From the NCBI GenBank assembly GCA_963714145.1, contig OY970235.1, positions 620,001 to 684,000 on the forward strand: a stretch of DNA of 64,000 nt, in the 5' to 3' direction. Shown piece by piece: positions 43,783 through 52,200 of this stretch. The stretch is from JBBWZH01 sp035544115. Lineage in GTDB: Bacteria; Actinomycetota; Actinomycetes; Mycobacteriales; CADCTP01. Under the pieces are notes generated by a model. The model had not been told where the DNA came from and searched no databases. It worked only from the letters and a program-made list of their open reading frames with translations. Both the position numbers and the translations under genes were made by a program. How positions within the stretch are numbered: the stretch's first letter is position 1; each line of letters opens with the position of its first letter.

Positions 43783-43998
43783 TCAGCCCGGTTCCTCCAG
43801 CCGGAACCCGACCTTCATACCGACCTGGAAGTGTTCGACCGCGCCGTCCACGACCTGCCCGCGGATCTCGGTGACCTCGAACCAGTCGACGTGCCGCAGC
43901 GTCTGCGCGGCCCGGCCCAGACCGTTGCGGACCGCCTCGTCGATCGTCTCGGTCGAGGTACCGATGATCTCAGTGACCCGGTACGTCCGGTTGGTCAT
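43783..43998 (-). CDS. Dodecin, flavin-binding protein
   Basis: The 71-residue protein matches dodecins end to end: YRVTEIIGTSTETIDEAVRN, then LRHVDWFEVTEIRGQVVDG and a closing HFQVGMKVGFRLE strand. Dodecins form hollow 12-mers that store flavins or CoA. The conserved Trp (VDWFEV) that stacks on flavin is present. GAGGAGTTGACG precedes the ATG. It is probably co-transcribed with glycerate kinase. Confidence 0.93.
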   Translation of the reverse strand: MTNRTYRVTEIIGTSTETIDEAVRNGLGRAAQTLRHVDWFEVTEIRGQVVDGAVEHFQVGMKVGFRLEEPG

Positions 43999-44150
43999 CG
44001 TCAACTCCTCACTGCGGTGCCAGGTTTTGCCCCCGCCAGTGTCCCGGCAACCCGGCCCGATGAGCCCGTCGGCCGGGCGGCCGGGCAGACGCGGCGTAGG
44101 CTCGTCCGGGATCCGGCCGGAGACGGCACGCACAAGAGGAGGGCCGGACC

Positions 44151-44432
44151 ATGGGTGAGTTGAGCGTGTGGCACTGGCTGATCGTCGCCGCGGTCGGGAT
44201 GATGCTGTTCGGCGCGAACCGGCTGCCGGACGTCGCACGATCGGTCGGCCGGTCGATGCGGATCTTCCAGTCCGAGCTGCGCGGGATCCAGAACGACGGG
44301 GGGACACGGGTGGTCGACGAGACAGCGGGCACCGCGGCGGCCGGGCCGGCCGTAGCGGCCGGGCCGGCCGCGGCGGATATAGCGGACATAGCGGCGCCAG
44401 AGGGCGGACCGCGGCGGACTGGTGCGGAGTAG
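44151..44432 (+). CDS. tatA: Sec-independent translocase protein TatA
   Basis: The 93-residue protein has one membrane helix (LSVWHWLIVAAVGMMLFGAN), the hinge RLPDVARSVGRS and an amphipathic helix (MRIFQSELRGI), followed by an Ala/Gly/Pro tail: the TatA layout. TatA polymerises with TatC to pass folded proteins across the membrane. No tatC is near, as is common in actinobacteria where tatA lies apart. AGAGGAGGGCC is its ribosome-binding site. Confidence 0.88.
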   Translation: MGELSVWHWLIVAAVGMMLFGANRLPDVARSVGRSMRIFQSELRGIQNDGGTRVVDETAGTAAAGPAVAAGPAAADIADIAAPEGGPRRTGAE

Positions 44433-45246
44433 CAACCGTCCGGCCCCGGTCTGGGTAGTCGCGCTGGCACTGCTGGTCGGTGCCTGGGTCACGGCCGACG
44501 TCCTGCTGGACGGGCCGTTGCGGCACTTTGACCACCGGGTGTCCCGCTGGATGCTGGCCACCGGGATCCGGGACACGGACTGGCCGAAGCCGCTGTTCGC
44601 GATCAAGCTCGGCGTGTACGTGACCACCAAGCTGGGCGCCAAGGTGCCGATGCTCGCGCTGACCGTGCCGGCGGTCGGCTGGCTGGCCTGGTCCCGGCGC
44701 AGCTGGCGGCCGGTGCTGCTGACCGGCGTGCTGCTGGTCCTGATCGGCGGCACGGTGCAGCAGTTCAAGCACGAGGTCGGCCGCGCGATGCCGGCGGTGG
44801 ACGGTCTGCACCTGACGGCCGGCCGGTCCTTTCCGTCCGGTCACATGACCGTCGCGGTCGTGCTCTGGGGGCTGCTGGCCTACCTGGCCGCCCAGTACCG
44901 GCTGGACCGCCGGCTGGTCTGGGCGCTCGGCGTGCTGCGCTGGCTCGCCCCGGCGGCGACCATGGCGGCGATGCTGCTGCTGGACTACCACTGGCTCACC
45001 GATCTGATCGCCGGCCTGGCACTGGGCATCGTCCTGCTGCGCGTCGGGTACGAGCTGGACACCCGCGCGCTGCGAAACTGGTCCGGTGTGCAGCGCCCCC
45101 GCCGCCGAGTCGGCACCCGCCCGGAGCCGGCCCGGCCGGCCGCTGCGGCCGATGCGGCCGATGCCGACTTTGGTGCGGTGGGTGCGGGCGGGGGCGGCGC
45201 TGATCACGGCGTTGGCGTGGACGGTCAGCGGGCTGCCGGCGGCTGA
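44422..45246 (+). CDS. PAP2-type membrane phosphatase
   Basis: This 274-residue protein has five or six membrane helices and the phosphatidic acid phosphatase signature: K-x6-R-like KHEVGRAMP, RSFPSGHMTV and the third motif LLDYHWLTDLIAG with its histidine. It should dephosphorylate a lipid or polyprenyl phosphate on the outer face. The last 45 residues are a low-complexity tail overlapping the next gene. It starts at GTG inside tatA (11-bp overlap), suggesting one transcript. Confidence 0.85.
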   Translation: MRSSNRPAPVWVVALALLVGAWVTADVLLDGPLRHFDHRVSRWMLATGIRDTDWPKPLFAIKLGVYVTTKLGAKVPMLALTVPAVGWLAWSRRSWRPVLLTGVLLVLIGGTVQQFKHEVGRAMPAVDGLHLTAGRSFPSGHMTVAVVLWGLLAYLAAQYRLDRRLVWALGVLRWLAPAATMAAMLLLDYHWLTDLIAGLALGIVLLRVGYELDTRALRNWSGVQRPRRRVGTRPEPARPAAAADAADADFGAVGAGGGGADHGVGVDGQRAAGG

Positions 45247-46228
45247 CGCGGCGCCGGCCGGGGCGGCCCGGCTGTGCTCGATCACCGACCCGCGGATCGA
45301 CGAGTCGAGCGGGCTGGCCGCGGCCGGCGACCAGCTCTACACGATCAACGACGGCGGCTCGCGGCTGCAGGTCTTCGTGCTGGACCGGGGCTGCCGGGTG
45401 CGCCGGGTGATCTCCAACCCGACCGACCCGTACGACGTGGAGGATCTGGCCCGCACCGCCGATGGCACGCTCTGGCTGGCCGATATCGGCGACAACGACA
45501 CGAATCGCAGCACGGTCGCGCTGGAGCTGTTGACCGAGGGCGGCGAGGTCACGCTGTTCCGGTTCCGCTACCCGGACGGCCCGCACGACGCCGAAACGCT
45601 GCTGGTGGACGGCCGCGGTCGGCCGTACATCGTCACCAAGGAGCCGCTGCGGTCCGGCGTGTACACCCCGGCCGGGTCGCCGTCCACCACTCGGACCACA
45701 CCACTGCGCAAGGTCGGCACGCTCACCTTCGGACCGACCGGCACCTCCGGCGGGCCGGTCGGGATCGCCTCCCAGGTGCTGGCCACCGGCGGCGCGGTCG
45801 CCCCGGACGGCAGCCGGCTGGTGATCCGCACCTACACCGACGCCTACCTGTGGACGATCCCGAACGGTGACATCGCCGCCGCGCTGCGGGCGGACCCGGA
45901 ACGGCGCATCCCGCTGCCGGCCACCAGGCAGGGTGAGGCGGTCACCTTCGCCCCGGACGGCCGCTCGCTGCTGACCAGCACCGAGATCGACCCGGCCCCG
46001 ATCGACTCGATCCCGCTCGGCGACCCACCGGCAACCACCGCCGCGCCGGCCAGCGGCTCGGCCACCGGTGCCGCGTCGGCGAGCCCATCGTCGACCAGCG
46101 CCGCCGCCGAGCGGGCCGGCGACTCGAACGGATCCGGCTCCGGTGCCCGCAACCTGCTGATCGCCGCCGTGCTGGCCACCGGTCTGATCTGGCTCGGCAG
46201 CCGGCTGCGCGCCGGCCGCCGCCGGTAA
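45161..46228 (+). CDS. Secreted, C-terminally anchored beta-propeller-like protein
   Basis: The protein (355 residues from the chosen ATG) begins with an Arg-containing signal peptide (MPTLVRWVRAGAALITALAW, cleavage near AADA). Repeated beta segments with Asp-rich turns follow: DESSGLAAAGDQLYTINDGG, DVEDLARTADGTLWLADIGD, ETLLVDGRGRPYIVTKEPL and GEAVTFAPDGRSLLTSTEID. A Ser/Ala-rich stalk and a C-terminal membrane helix (NLLIAAVLATGLIWLGSRL) precede RAGRRR. It resembles actinobacterial esterase-like or propeller surface proteins of unknown role. The frame is open upstream to GTG 45086, inside the PAP2 gene, so the start is uncertain. Confidence 0.72.
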   Translation: MPTLVRWVRAGAALITALAWTVSGLPAADAAPAGAARLCSITDPRIDESSGLAAAGDQLYTINDGGSRLQVFVLDRGCRVRRVISNPTDPYDVEDLARTADGTLWLADIGDNDTNRSTVALELLTEGGEVTLFRFRYPDGPHDAETLLVDGRGRPYIVTKEPLRSGVYTPAGSPSTTRTTPLRKVGTLTFGPTGTSGGPVGIASQVLATGGAVAPDGSRLVIRTYTDAYLWTIPNGDIAAALRADPERRIPLPATRQGEAVTFAPDGRSLLTSTEIDPAPIDSIPLGDPPATTAAPASGSATGAASASPSSTSAAAERAGDSNGSGSGARNLLIAAVLATGLIWLGSRLRAGRRR

Positions 46229-46233
46229 CCGGC

Positions 46234-47247
46234 CTACATCTTCCGCAGGACGGTCACCACCCGACCCAGGATCGTCGCCTCGTCGCCCGGGATCGGCGCG
46301 TATGCCGGGTTGTGGGGCAGCAGCCAGACGTGCCCGTCGCGCTTGCGGTAAGTCTTCACGGTCGCCTCGCCGTCGATCAGCGCCGCGATGATCTCCCCGT
46401 TCTCGGCCACCTGCTGCTGCCGGACCACCACCCAGTCGCCGTCCGCGATGGCCGCGTCGATCATCGAGTCGCCGACCACGCGGAGCAGGAACAGCGTGCC
46501 GGTGCCGACCAGTTCGCGGGGGAGCGGGAAGACATCCTCGATGTACTGCTCGGCCAGCACCGGGCCACCGGCGGCGATCCGCCCGACCACCGGCACGTAC
46601 GCCGGCTGTGGGTGGGCGAACCGCTCGGCCGCCTCGTCCTCGGCCGTGCCCCGGCCGGCGCCGCGGCCCGCGTCCGCCGGGCGGACCGCACCGGGCAGCG
46701 GCGCCGGCTCCGGCGGCCGGACGTCGACCGCACGCGGCCGGTTCGGGTCGCGGCGCAGGAAACCCTTGCGCTCCAGCGTGGTGAGCTGGTGCGACACGCT
46801 GGAGGTGGACGTCAGCCCGACCGCCTGGCCGATCTCGCGGACGCTCGGCGGATAGCCGCGGCGCTCGACCGAGTCACGGATCACCTCCAGCACCCGGCGC
46901 TGCCGCGCGGTCAGCCCGCTGCCGTCAACCGGATTGTCCGGGAAGTCGCGCACCACGCCGGTCTCGTCGGCCGCGTCGGCCCGTGGCCGGCCCGCCCGCC
47001 GCGCTCGCCCCGTCGGGCTGGCCGGGCTGGGTGCCTCAGCCGGGCTGGCCGCCCCAGCCGGGGTAGCCGCCCCAGCCGGGCTGGGCGCGCCGGCCGGGCC
47101 GGCTGGGCTGGCCGAGGCGCCGGCCGCGGCAGCTGGCGGCACGGCAGCGCCGGGCGCGCCCGGTTCAGGGCCGGCCGGCCCGCCGCTGACCACCTCTGCC
47201 GTCGGCTGGCCGCTGTCGTCCCGTGTTCCGCCCGATCGTGCCGCCAC
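46234..47247 (-). CDS. lexA: LexA SOS repressor with long N-terminal extension
   Basis: LexA represses SOS genes and cleaves itself when RecA is active. The winged helix-turn-helix starts near residue 111 (LTARQRRVLEVIRDSVERRG, YPPSVREIGQAVGLTS). The cleavage site Ala-Gly lies in GRIAAGGPVLAE, with Ser at about 261 (GDSMIDAA) and Lys at about 298 (ATVKTYRK) forming the catalytic dyad. The first 110 residues are a Pro/Ala/Gly-rich extension, so the protein is 337 residues against about 230-260 usual. GTG 47247 is preferred because GGAGG lies 4 nt upstream; ATG 47271 has no such site. A LexA box lies upstream, so it is autoregulated. Confidence 0.93.
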   Translation of the reverse strand: MAARSGGTRDDSGQPTAEVVSGGPAGPEPGAPGAAVPPAAAAGASASPAGPAGAPSPAGAATPAGAASPAEAPSPASPTGRARRAGRPRADAADETGVVRDFPDNPVDGSGLTARQRRVLEVIRDSVERRGYPPSVREIGQAVGLTSTSSVSHQLTTLERKGFLRRDPNRPRAVDVRPPEPAPLPGAVRPADAGRGAGRGTAEDEAAERFAHPQPAYVPVVGRIAAGGPVLAEQYIEDVFPLPRELVGTGTLFLLRVVGDSMIDAAIADGDWVVVRQQQVAENGEIIAALIDGEATVKTYRKRDGHVWLLPHNPAYAPIPGDEATILGRVVTVLRKM

Positions 47248-47304
47248 GATCCCTCCTCGTCCCCTTGCCATGATCGAACGCTAGCCCGAGGGACTGACAC
47301 TTCC

Positions 47305-47318
47305 CAAACATTTGTTCG
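47305..47318. promoter_or_regulatory. LexA box of lexA
   Basis: CAAACATTTGTTCG departs at one base from CGAAC-N4-GTTCG, the core of the actinobacterial LexA box. It lies 58 bp upstream of the chosen lexA start, in the divergent promoter region shared with the LysM gene. Confidence 0.75.
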
Positions 47319-47382
47319 AACGACACGCCGGGCTCTCTCGATTTTGTCGTACCCCGCTGGTAGACATCGCTCAGACGTTCGA

Positions 47383-47398
47383 TCGAACTTCTGTTCGA
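47383..47398. promoter_or_regulatory. LexA box of the LysM gene
   Basis: TCGAACTTCTGTTCGA is a perfect TCGAAC-N4-GTTCGA site. Its right end is 15 bp from the GTG of the LysM-domain gene, overlapping the expected promoter or ribosome-binding region, so repression by LexA should be tight. Confidence 0.92.
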
Positions 47399-47412
47399 GG
47401 AGTTGATACCCA

Positions 47413-48132
47413 GTGTCCGTCGCGCCCGATCTGCCGATCGTCGATCTGCCGTCCCGCCGGCGGCGTGACCGCGCCTCGGTCATCCCCTTCCCCCGCCCCC
47501 GGAACGGGCAGGACGTGCCGCCACGCCGGCCGGCGAGGCCACCGACCCGCCGGCCACGCAGCGGTGCCGATGTGCTGGCCGCCCGGCAGCCGGCTGCCCC
47601 CGCGCCGGCCCGGGCGGCCGGTCCGGCCATCGCCGCCCGGCCCGGCCCGGCGCCGGCCGGTGGTCCGGCGGTCGCCGGCCGGCCGGAGCTCACGGTCGTC
47701 GCCGGTGCGGCGGCGCCGGCCGAGCCGGCGCACCTGGTCGGGCTTCCCTCGGCGCGCCCGGCCGTCCTGGTTCCGGTCGCTTCGGAGTGGGCGCCCCCAC
47801 GCCCGCGGGTCCAGGCGCCGCCGGCCCGGCCCGGCCAGGTCCGGCTGACCCGCCGTGGCCGGCTGGTGCTGGTCGCGCTCGCCGTGGTCGCCCTGGCCAG
47901 CCTGCTGACGGTGGTCGCGCCCGCGGTCGCGCACCTCCGGTCGACCACGGCCGTCCCGGCCAGTGCGCCCGCCGTGGTCGTGGTGCAGCCGGGCGACACG
48001 CTGTGGAGCATCGCCCGCCGGGTCGCTCCCGACCGCGACACCCGGCTCGTCGTCGCCGACCTGCGCCGGCTCAACTCGCTCTCCAGTGCCGACCTGGAGG
48101 TCGGCCAGCGGCTCACCATCCGCGCCGGCTGA
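47413..48132 (+). CDS. SOS-controlled LysM membrane protein (ChiZ/Rv2719c position)
   Basis: The 239-residue protein has a cytoplasmic Pro/Ala/Arg-rich N-terminus (about 1-145), one membrane helix (LVLVALAVVALASLLTVVAP), and an external LysM domain at the end: VVVVQPGDTLWSIARRVAPD, with LRRLNSLSSADLEVGQRLTI. The gene is divergent from lexA and upstream of nrdR, exactly where mycobacteria carry Rv2719c (ChiZ), an SOS-induced cell-wall-binding division inhibitor. A perfect LexA box precedes it. The inferred job is to delay division at the septum after DNA damage. The start is GTG with GAGGAG upstream. Confidence 0.85.
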   Translation: MSVAPDLPIVDLPSRRRRDRASVIPFPRPRNGQDVPPRRPARPPTRRPRSGADVLAARQPAAPAPARAAGPAIAARPGPAPAGGPAVAGRPELTVVAGAAAPAEPAHLVGLPSARPAVLVPVASEWAPPRPRVQAPPARPGQVRLTRRGRLVLVALAVVALASLLTVVAPAVAHLRSTTAVPASAPAVVVVQPGDTLWSIARRVAPDRDTRLVVADLRRLNSLSSADLEVGQRLTIRAG

Positions 48133-48271
48133 CCCACCGCATCCGGCCCGATACCCACCGTTTGTCGCCTACCGGCCGCGCCCCGCGGTCGGTAGGGGAG
48201 CGGCCCGTCCCCGGGGCTCGACACGCGGCGCGGAACTTGCGCTGGCGGATCCCCCGGCATACCGTCGGACC

Positions 48272-48299
48272 CCTACATCTAGTAGTTACAGCGATGTAA
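48272..48299. promoter_or_regulatory. Candidate NrdR-box pair upstream of nrdR
   Basis: CTACATCTAGTAG (48273-48285) and TTACAGCGATGTAA (48286-48299) are adjacent imperfect palindromes with the ACAT...TGTA character of NrdR boxes. NrdR is known to repress its own operon with nrdJ in Streptomyces. Spacing between the two centres (about 13-14 bp) differs from the 31-bp arrangement common elsewhere, so this is tentative. Confidence 0.4.
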
Positions 48300-48300
48300 G

Positions 48301-48329
48301 TTGTCCACAGGTTGGGGTCGTTGTCCACA
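48301..48329 (+). promoter_or_regulatory. Two perfect actinobacterial DnaA boxes
   Basis: TTGTCCACA occurs at 48301-48309 and again at 48321-48329, 20 bp apart on the same strand. A degenerate CCATCCACA lies at 48367-48375. TTGTCCACA is the strong DnaA box of Streptomyces and relatives. The pair lies in the nrdR leader, so DnaA may couple deoxyribonucleotide synthesis to replication, as at E. coli nrdAB. Confidence 0.6.
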
Positions 48330-48429
48330 GGTCATCCCCAGGGTGACTCACAGGTCTTCCCCAACTCCATCCACAGCAGCCGGCCCTCCGGGCGGGCTGC
48401 TGTGGCATGAGCGAGGGGCGGGGCAGGAC

Positions 48430-48981
48430 ATGCGGTGCCCGTACTGCCGGCATTCCGATTCGCGGGTGGTCGACTCGCGCGAGGTCGACGAGGGTCAGGT
48501 CATCCGGCGCCGGCGGTCCTGCCAGGACTGCGGTCGCCGCTTCACCACCGTGGAGGAGGCCACCCTCGCGGTGATCAAGCGCAGCGGGGTCACCGAACCG
48601 TTCAGCCGGGGCAAGGTCATCTCTGGGGTACGCCGGGCCTGCCAGGGCCGGCCCGTCGGCGAGGACGACCTGGCCCAGTTGGCGCAGACGGTGGAGGAGG
48701 CGGTCCGGGCCACCGGCTGCGCCGAGGTGCCCAGCCACGAGGTGGGGCTGGCGATCCTCGGGCCGCTGCGCGACCTGGACAAGGTCGCCTATCTCCGGTT
48801 CGCCAGCGTGTACCGCTCGTTCGAGTCCATTGAGGACTTCGAGGACGAGATCAAGGCACTGCGTACGCACGGCACCGGTGCCACCGACCCGCCGGCACCG
48901 CCGGTCGGGCCGGCGATCACGCCGCCGGCGCGGGTGGCGATCCGGCCGGTGGTCGAGCGGCAACTGCAGCCGTCACCGTGA
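48430..48981 (+). CDS. nrdR: Transcriptional repressor NrdR
   Basis: NrdR senses ATP and dATP and represses ribonucleotide reductase genes. The 183-residue protein has the zinc ribbon MRCPYCRHSDSRVVDSREVD...CQDCGRRFTT and an ATP-cone (VIKRSGVTEPFSRGKVISGV, VAYLRFASVYRSFESIEDFE). A 35-residue Pro-rich tail extends beyond the usual end. It is followed by nrdJ as the probable main target. Confidence 0.95.
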   Translation: MRCPYCRHSDSRVVDSREVDEGQVIRRRRSCQDCGRRFTTVEEATLAVIKRSGVTEPFSRGKVISGVRRACQGRPVGEDDLAQLAQTVEEAVRATGCAEVPSHEVGLAILGPLRDLDKVAYLRFASVYRSFESIEDFEDEIKALRTHGTGATDPPAPPVGPAITPPARVAIRPVVERQLQPSP

Positions 48982-49271
48982 CCGGCGGCCCCGGCGGCCG
49001 GTCCGGTCGCGCGGGTCGCCGGGCCCGCGGTACCGGCCAGCGTCGCAATACCGACCAGCACCGCAATACCGACCGGCACCGCGCAGCGGGCCAGTCCCGG
49101 CCGGCCCGAACCGACCGGCCAGCCGAGCCGGTCGCGCCGGAGCCGGCCGGGTCGGGCCGGCCAGCCGGGCCGGGCGGCGACAACGAGACACCGAGCAGGG
49201 CGGCACCACCCGCGCCAGCCACGGGGGCTGCGCGGGTCATCACGAGGGACGAGAGCGAGAGGGACGATCGC

Positions 49272-52200
49272 ATGACGGAGACCGTCGACGCCCAGGCGGC
49301 CGGTGACACAGTTACCCCGGTGCACCGGGGTAACGGCCTGCAGGTCGCTCGGGTCTACACGACCGAGGGTGTCCATCCGTACGACGAGGTCAACTGGGAG
49401 CGCCGGGACGTCGTGATGACGAACTGGCGGGACGGCTCGGTCAACTTCGAGCAGCGTGGCGTCGAGTTCCCCGACTTCTGGAGCATCAACGCCACCAACA
49501 TCGTCACCAGCAAGTACTTCCGCGGCGCCGCCGGCACCCCGCAGCGCGAATCCAGCCTGCGCCAGCTCATCGACCGCGTCGTGCACGCCTACCGGGCCGC
49601 CGGCGAACGCTACGGCTATTTCGCCGCCGCCGGCGATGCCGAGGTCTTCGCGGACGAGCTCACCTGGATGCTCCTGCACCAGGTCTTCAGCTTCAACAGC
49701 CCGGTCTGGTTCAACGTCGGCACCTCGTCCCCACAGCAGGTCTCGGCCTGTTTCATCCTCGCCGTCGACGACACGATGGACTCGATTCTGAACTGGTACC
49801 GGGAAGAGGGGCTCATCTTCAAGGGCGGCTCCGGGGCGGGGCTCAACCTGAGCCGGATCCGGTCGTCGAAGGAACTGCTCTCGTCCGGCGGCACCGCGTC
49901 CGGGCCGGTCAGCTTCATGCGCGGGGCGGACGCCAGCGCCGGGACGATCAAGTCGGGCGGGGCGACCCGGCGGGCCGCGAAGATGGTCGTCCTCGACGTC
50001 GATCACCCGGACGTGGAGGAGTTCGTCGAGACCAAGGCGCGCGAGGAGGAGAAGATCCGCATCCTCCGCGACGCCGGGTTCGACATGGATCTCGGCGGCA
50101 AGGACATCACCAGCGTCCAGTACCAGAACGCGAACAACTCGGTCCGGGTGACCGACGAGTTCATGCAGGCGGTCGAGTCCGGCAAGGAATTCGGCCTGCG
50201 CGCCCGGCAGACCGGCGAGGTGATCGACACCATCGACGCCAAGACCCTGTTCCGGAAGATGGCGCAAGCCGCCTGGGACTGCGCCGACCCGGGCATCCAG
50301 TACGACGACACGATCAACGACTGGCACACCAACCCGGAGACCGGCCGCATCACCGCCAGCAACCCGTGCAGCGAATACATGTCGCTGGACAATTCATCGT
50401 GCAACCTGGCGTCGCTCAACCTGCTGAAGTTCCTCGGCGCGGACGGGGCGTTCGACAGCGGCCGGTTCGTCAAGGCGGTCGAGCTGATCATCACGGCGAT
50501 GGACATCTCGATCAGCTTCGCCGACTTCCCGACCGAGAAGATCACCGAGATCAGCCGGGCGTACCGGCAGCTCGGGATCGGGTACGCGAATCTCGGCGCG
50601 CTGCTGATGGCGACCGGGCACGCGTACGACTCGGACGGCGGCCGGGCCCTGGCGGCGGCGATCACCTCGCTGATGACCGGCGCGGCGTACCGCCGCTCCG
50701 CGGAGCTGGCCGGTGTGGTCGGCACCTACGACGGCTACGCCCGCAACGCGGCCGCGCACCAGCGGGTGATGCGCAAGCACGCCGCGGCGAACGACGCGGT
50801 CCGCCCGGTCGGCGCCGACGACGCCCGCATCCTCCGCGCCGCCACCACCGAATGGCAGGAATGCCTCCGCATCGGTGCCCAATACGGTTGGCGAAATGCC
50901 CAAGCAAGTTTGCTCGCTCCGACCGGGTGCCTCGTCGCCGACACACTCATCACCACCGACCGCGGCCTGGTTCGCCTCGGTGAGCTCGGCGCGGAATACG
51001 GTGACCAGTGGCAGGATCTGGAGCTGACCGTCTCCACGGACGAAGGTCCGCGGCCGGCAACGAAGTTCTTCGTCAACGGCGAGGAGCCGACGCGGCGGAT
51101 CGTCACCGCCGGTGGCTACCGGATCCAGGGCACACTTGCCCACCGCATCAAGGTTGTCGATCCGGCCAACGGTGAGTGGGTCTGGAAGCGGATGGCCGAC
51201 GTGCAGCCCGGTGACGTCACTCCGATCCAGTTGGGCACACTGGTCGGCCTACCGCGGGCGGTGCCGCTACCGGTCCTGGACCAGGCCTATTACACCGGTG
51301 ACCACGACGTGCGGGTGCCGGACGTGGTCGACGCCGACCTGGCCGAGTTGGCCGGCTATTTCATGGGCGACGGAAGCCTGCACGGCAAGGGGATCCGGTT
51401 CTGCGTTGCCGACGCCGACTTCGACGTCATGGAGCGGCTGCAGGTGCTCAGCAAGGGCCTGTTCGGTATCGAGCCGGTGATCTCCAAGCGGACCGGCTAC
51501 TGGGAGGTCACGGTCACCTCGGTGCGCATTGCGCGCTGGTGGCAGGCCGCCGGTCTGGCCAAGCTCCTGCCACACCGCGAGCACGCCGGGAAAGGCTGGT
51601 CGCCGCGGATCCCGTCGGCGATCCTGGAGACCAACGATCCCGCGATCTATGCCGCGTTCCTGCGCGGCCTCTTCGAGGCGGACGGTACCGTGTCGGAGGG
51701 AGTGCCGTCGGTCTCAACCGCATCGGAGACCTTCGCGGGCGAGGTCCGGACGATGCTGCTCAGCCTGGGATTCGCCACCACCACGCGGACAACCACGAGT
51801 GGCTGGGGTGGTCCGCAGTACCAGGTCCGGCTGCGCAATCAGCACTACGTCGGGGAGGTGTTCCAGCAGACCGGCGACGCCCGGCTCGGGGTGGCGCTCG
51901 GCTACCTCTTCGAACAGGTCGCCTCCAACGAGGACGGCGGCGTACAACCGACCTACGACCTGTCGGTGCCGTCGAACGTGACCTACGTGGCCGGCGGTTT
52001 CGTCAGTCACAACACCATCGGTTTCATGATGGACTGCGACACCACCGGGATCGAGCCGGACTTCTCGCTGGTGAAGTTCAAGAAGCTGGTCGGTGGCGGG
52101 TCGATGCAGATCGTGAACCAGACCGTGCCGCGGGCGCTGCGGATGCTGGGTTACCAGGAGGAGCAGGTCGAGGCGATCCTCGAGTTCATCGCCGAGCACG

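Noticed and set aside
48978..49271. A 98-residue N-terminal extension of NrdJ from GTG 48978
   Set aside because: The segment is low-complexity with no similarity to the family, and the ATG at 49272 has a GAGAGGGA site upstream. It remains possible only as a coupled start with nrdR.
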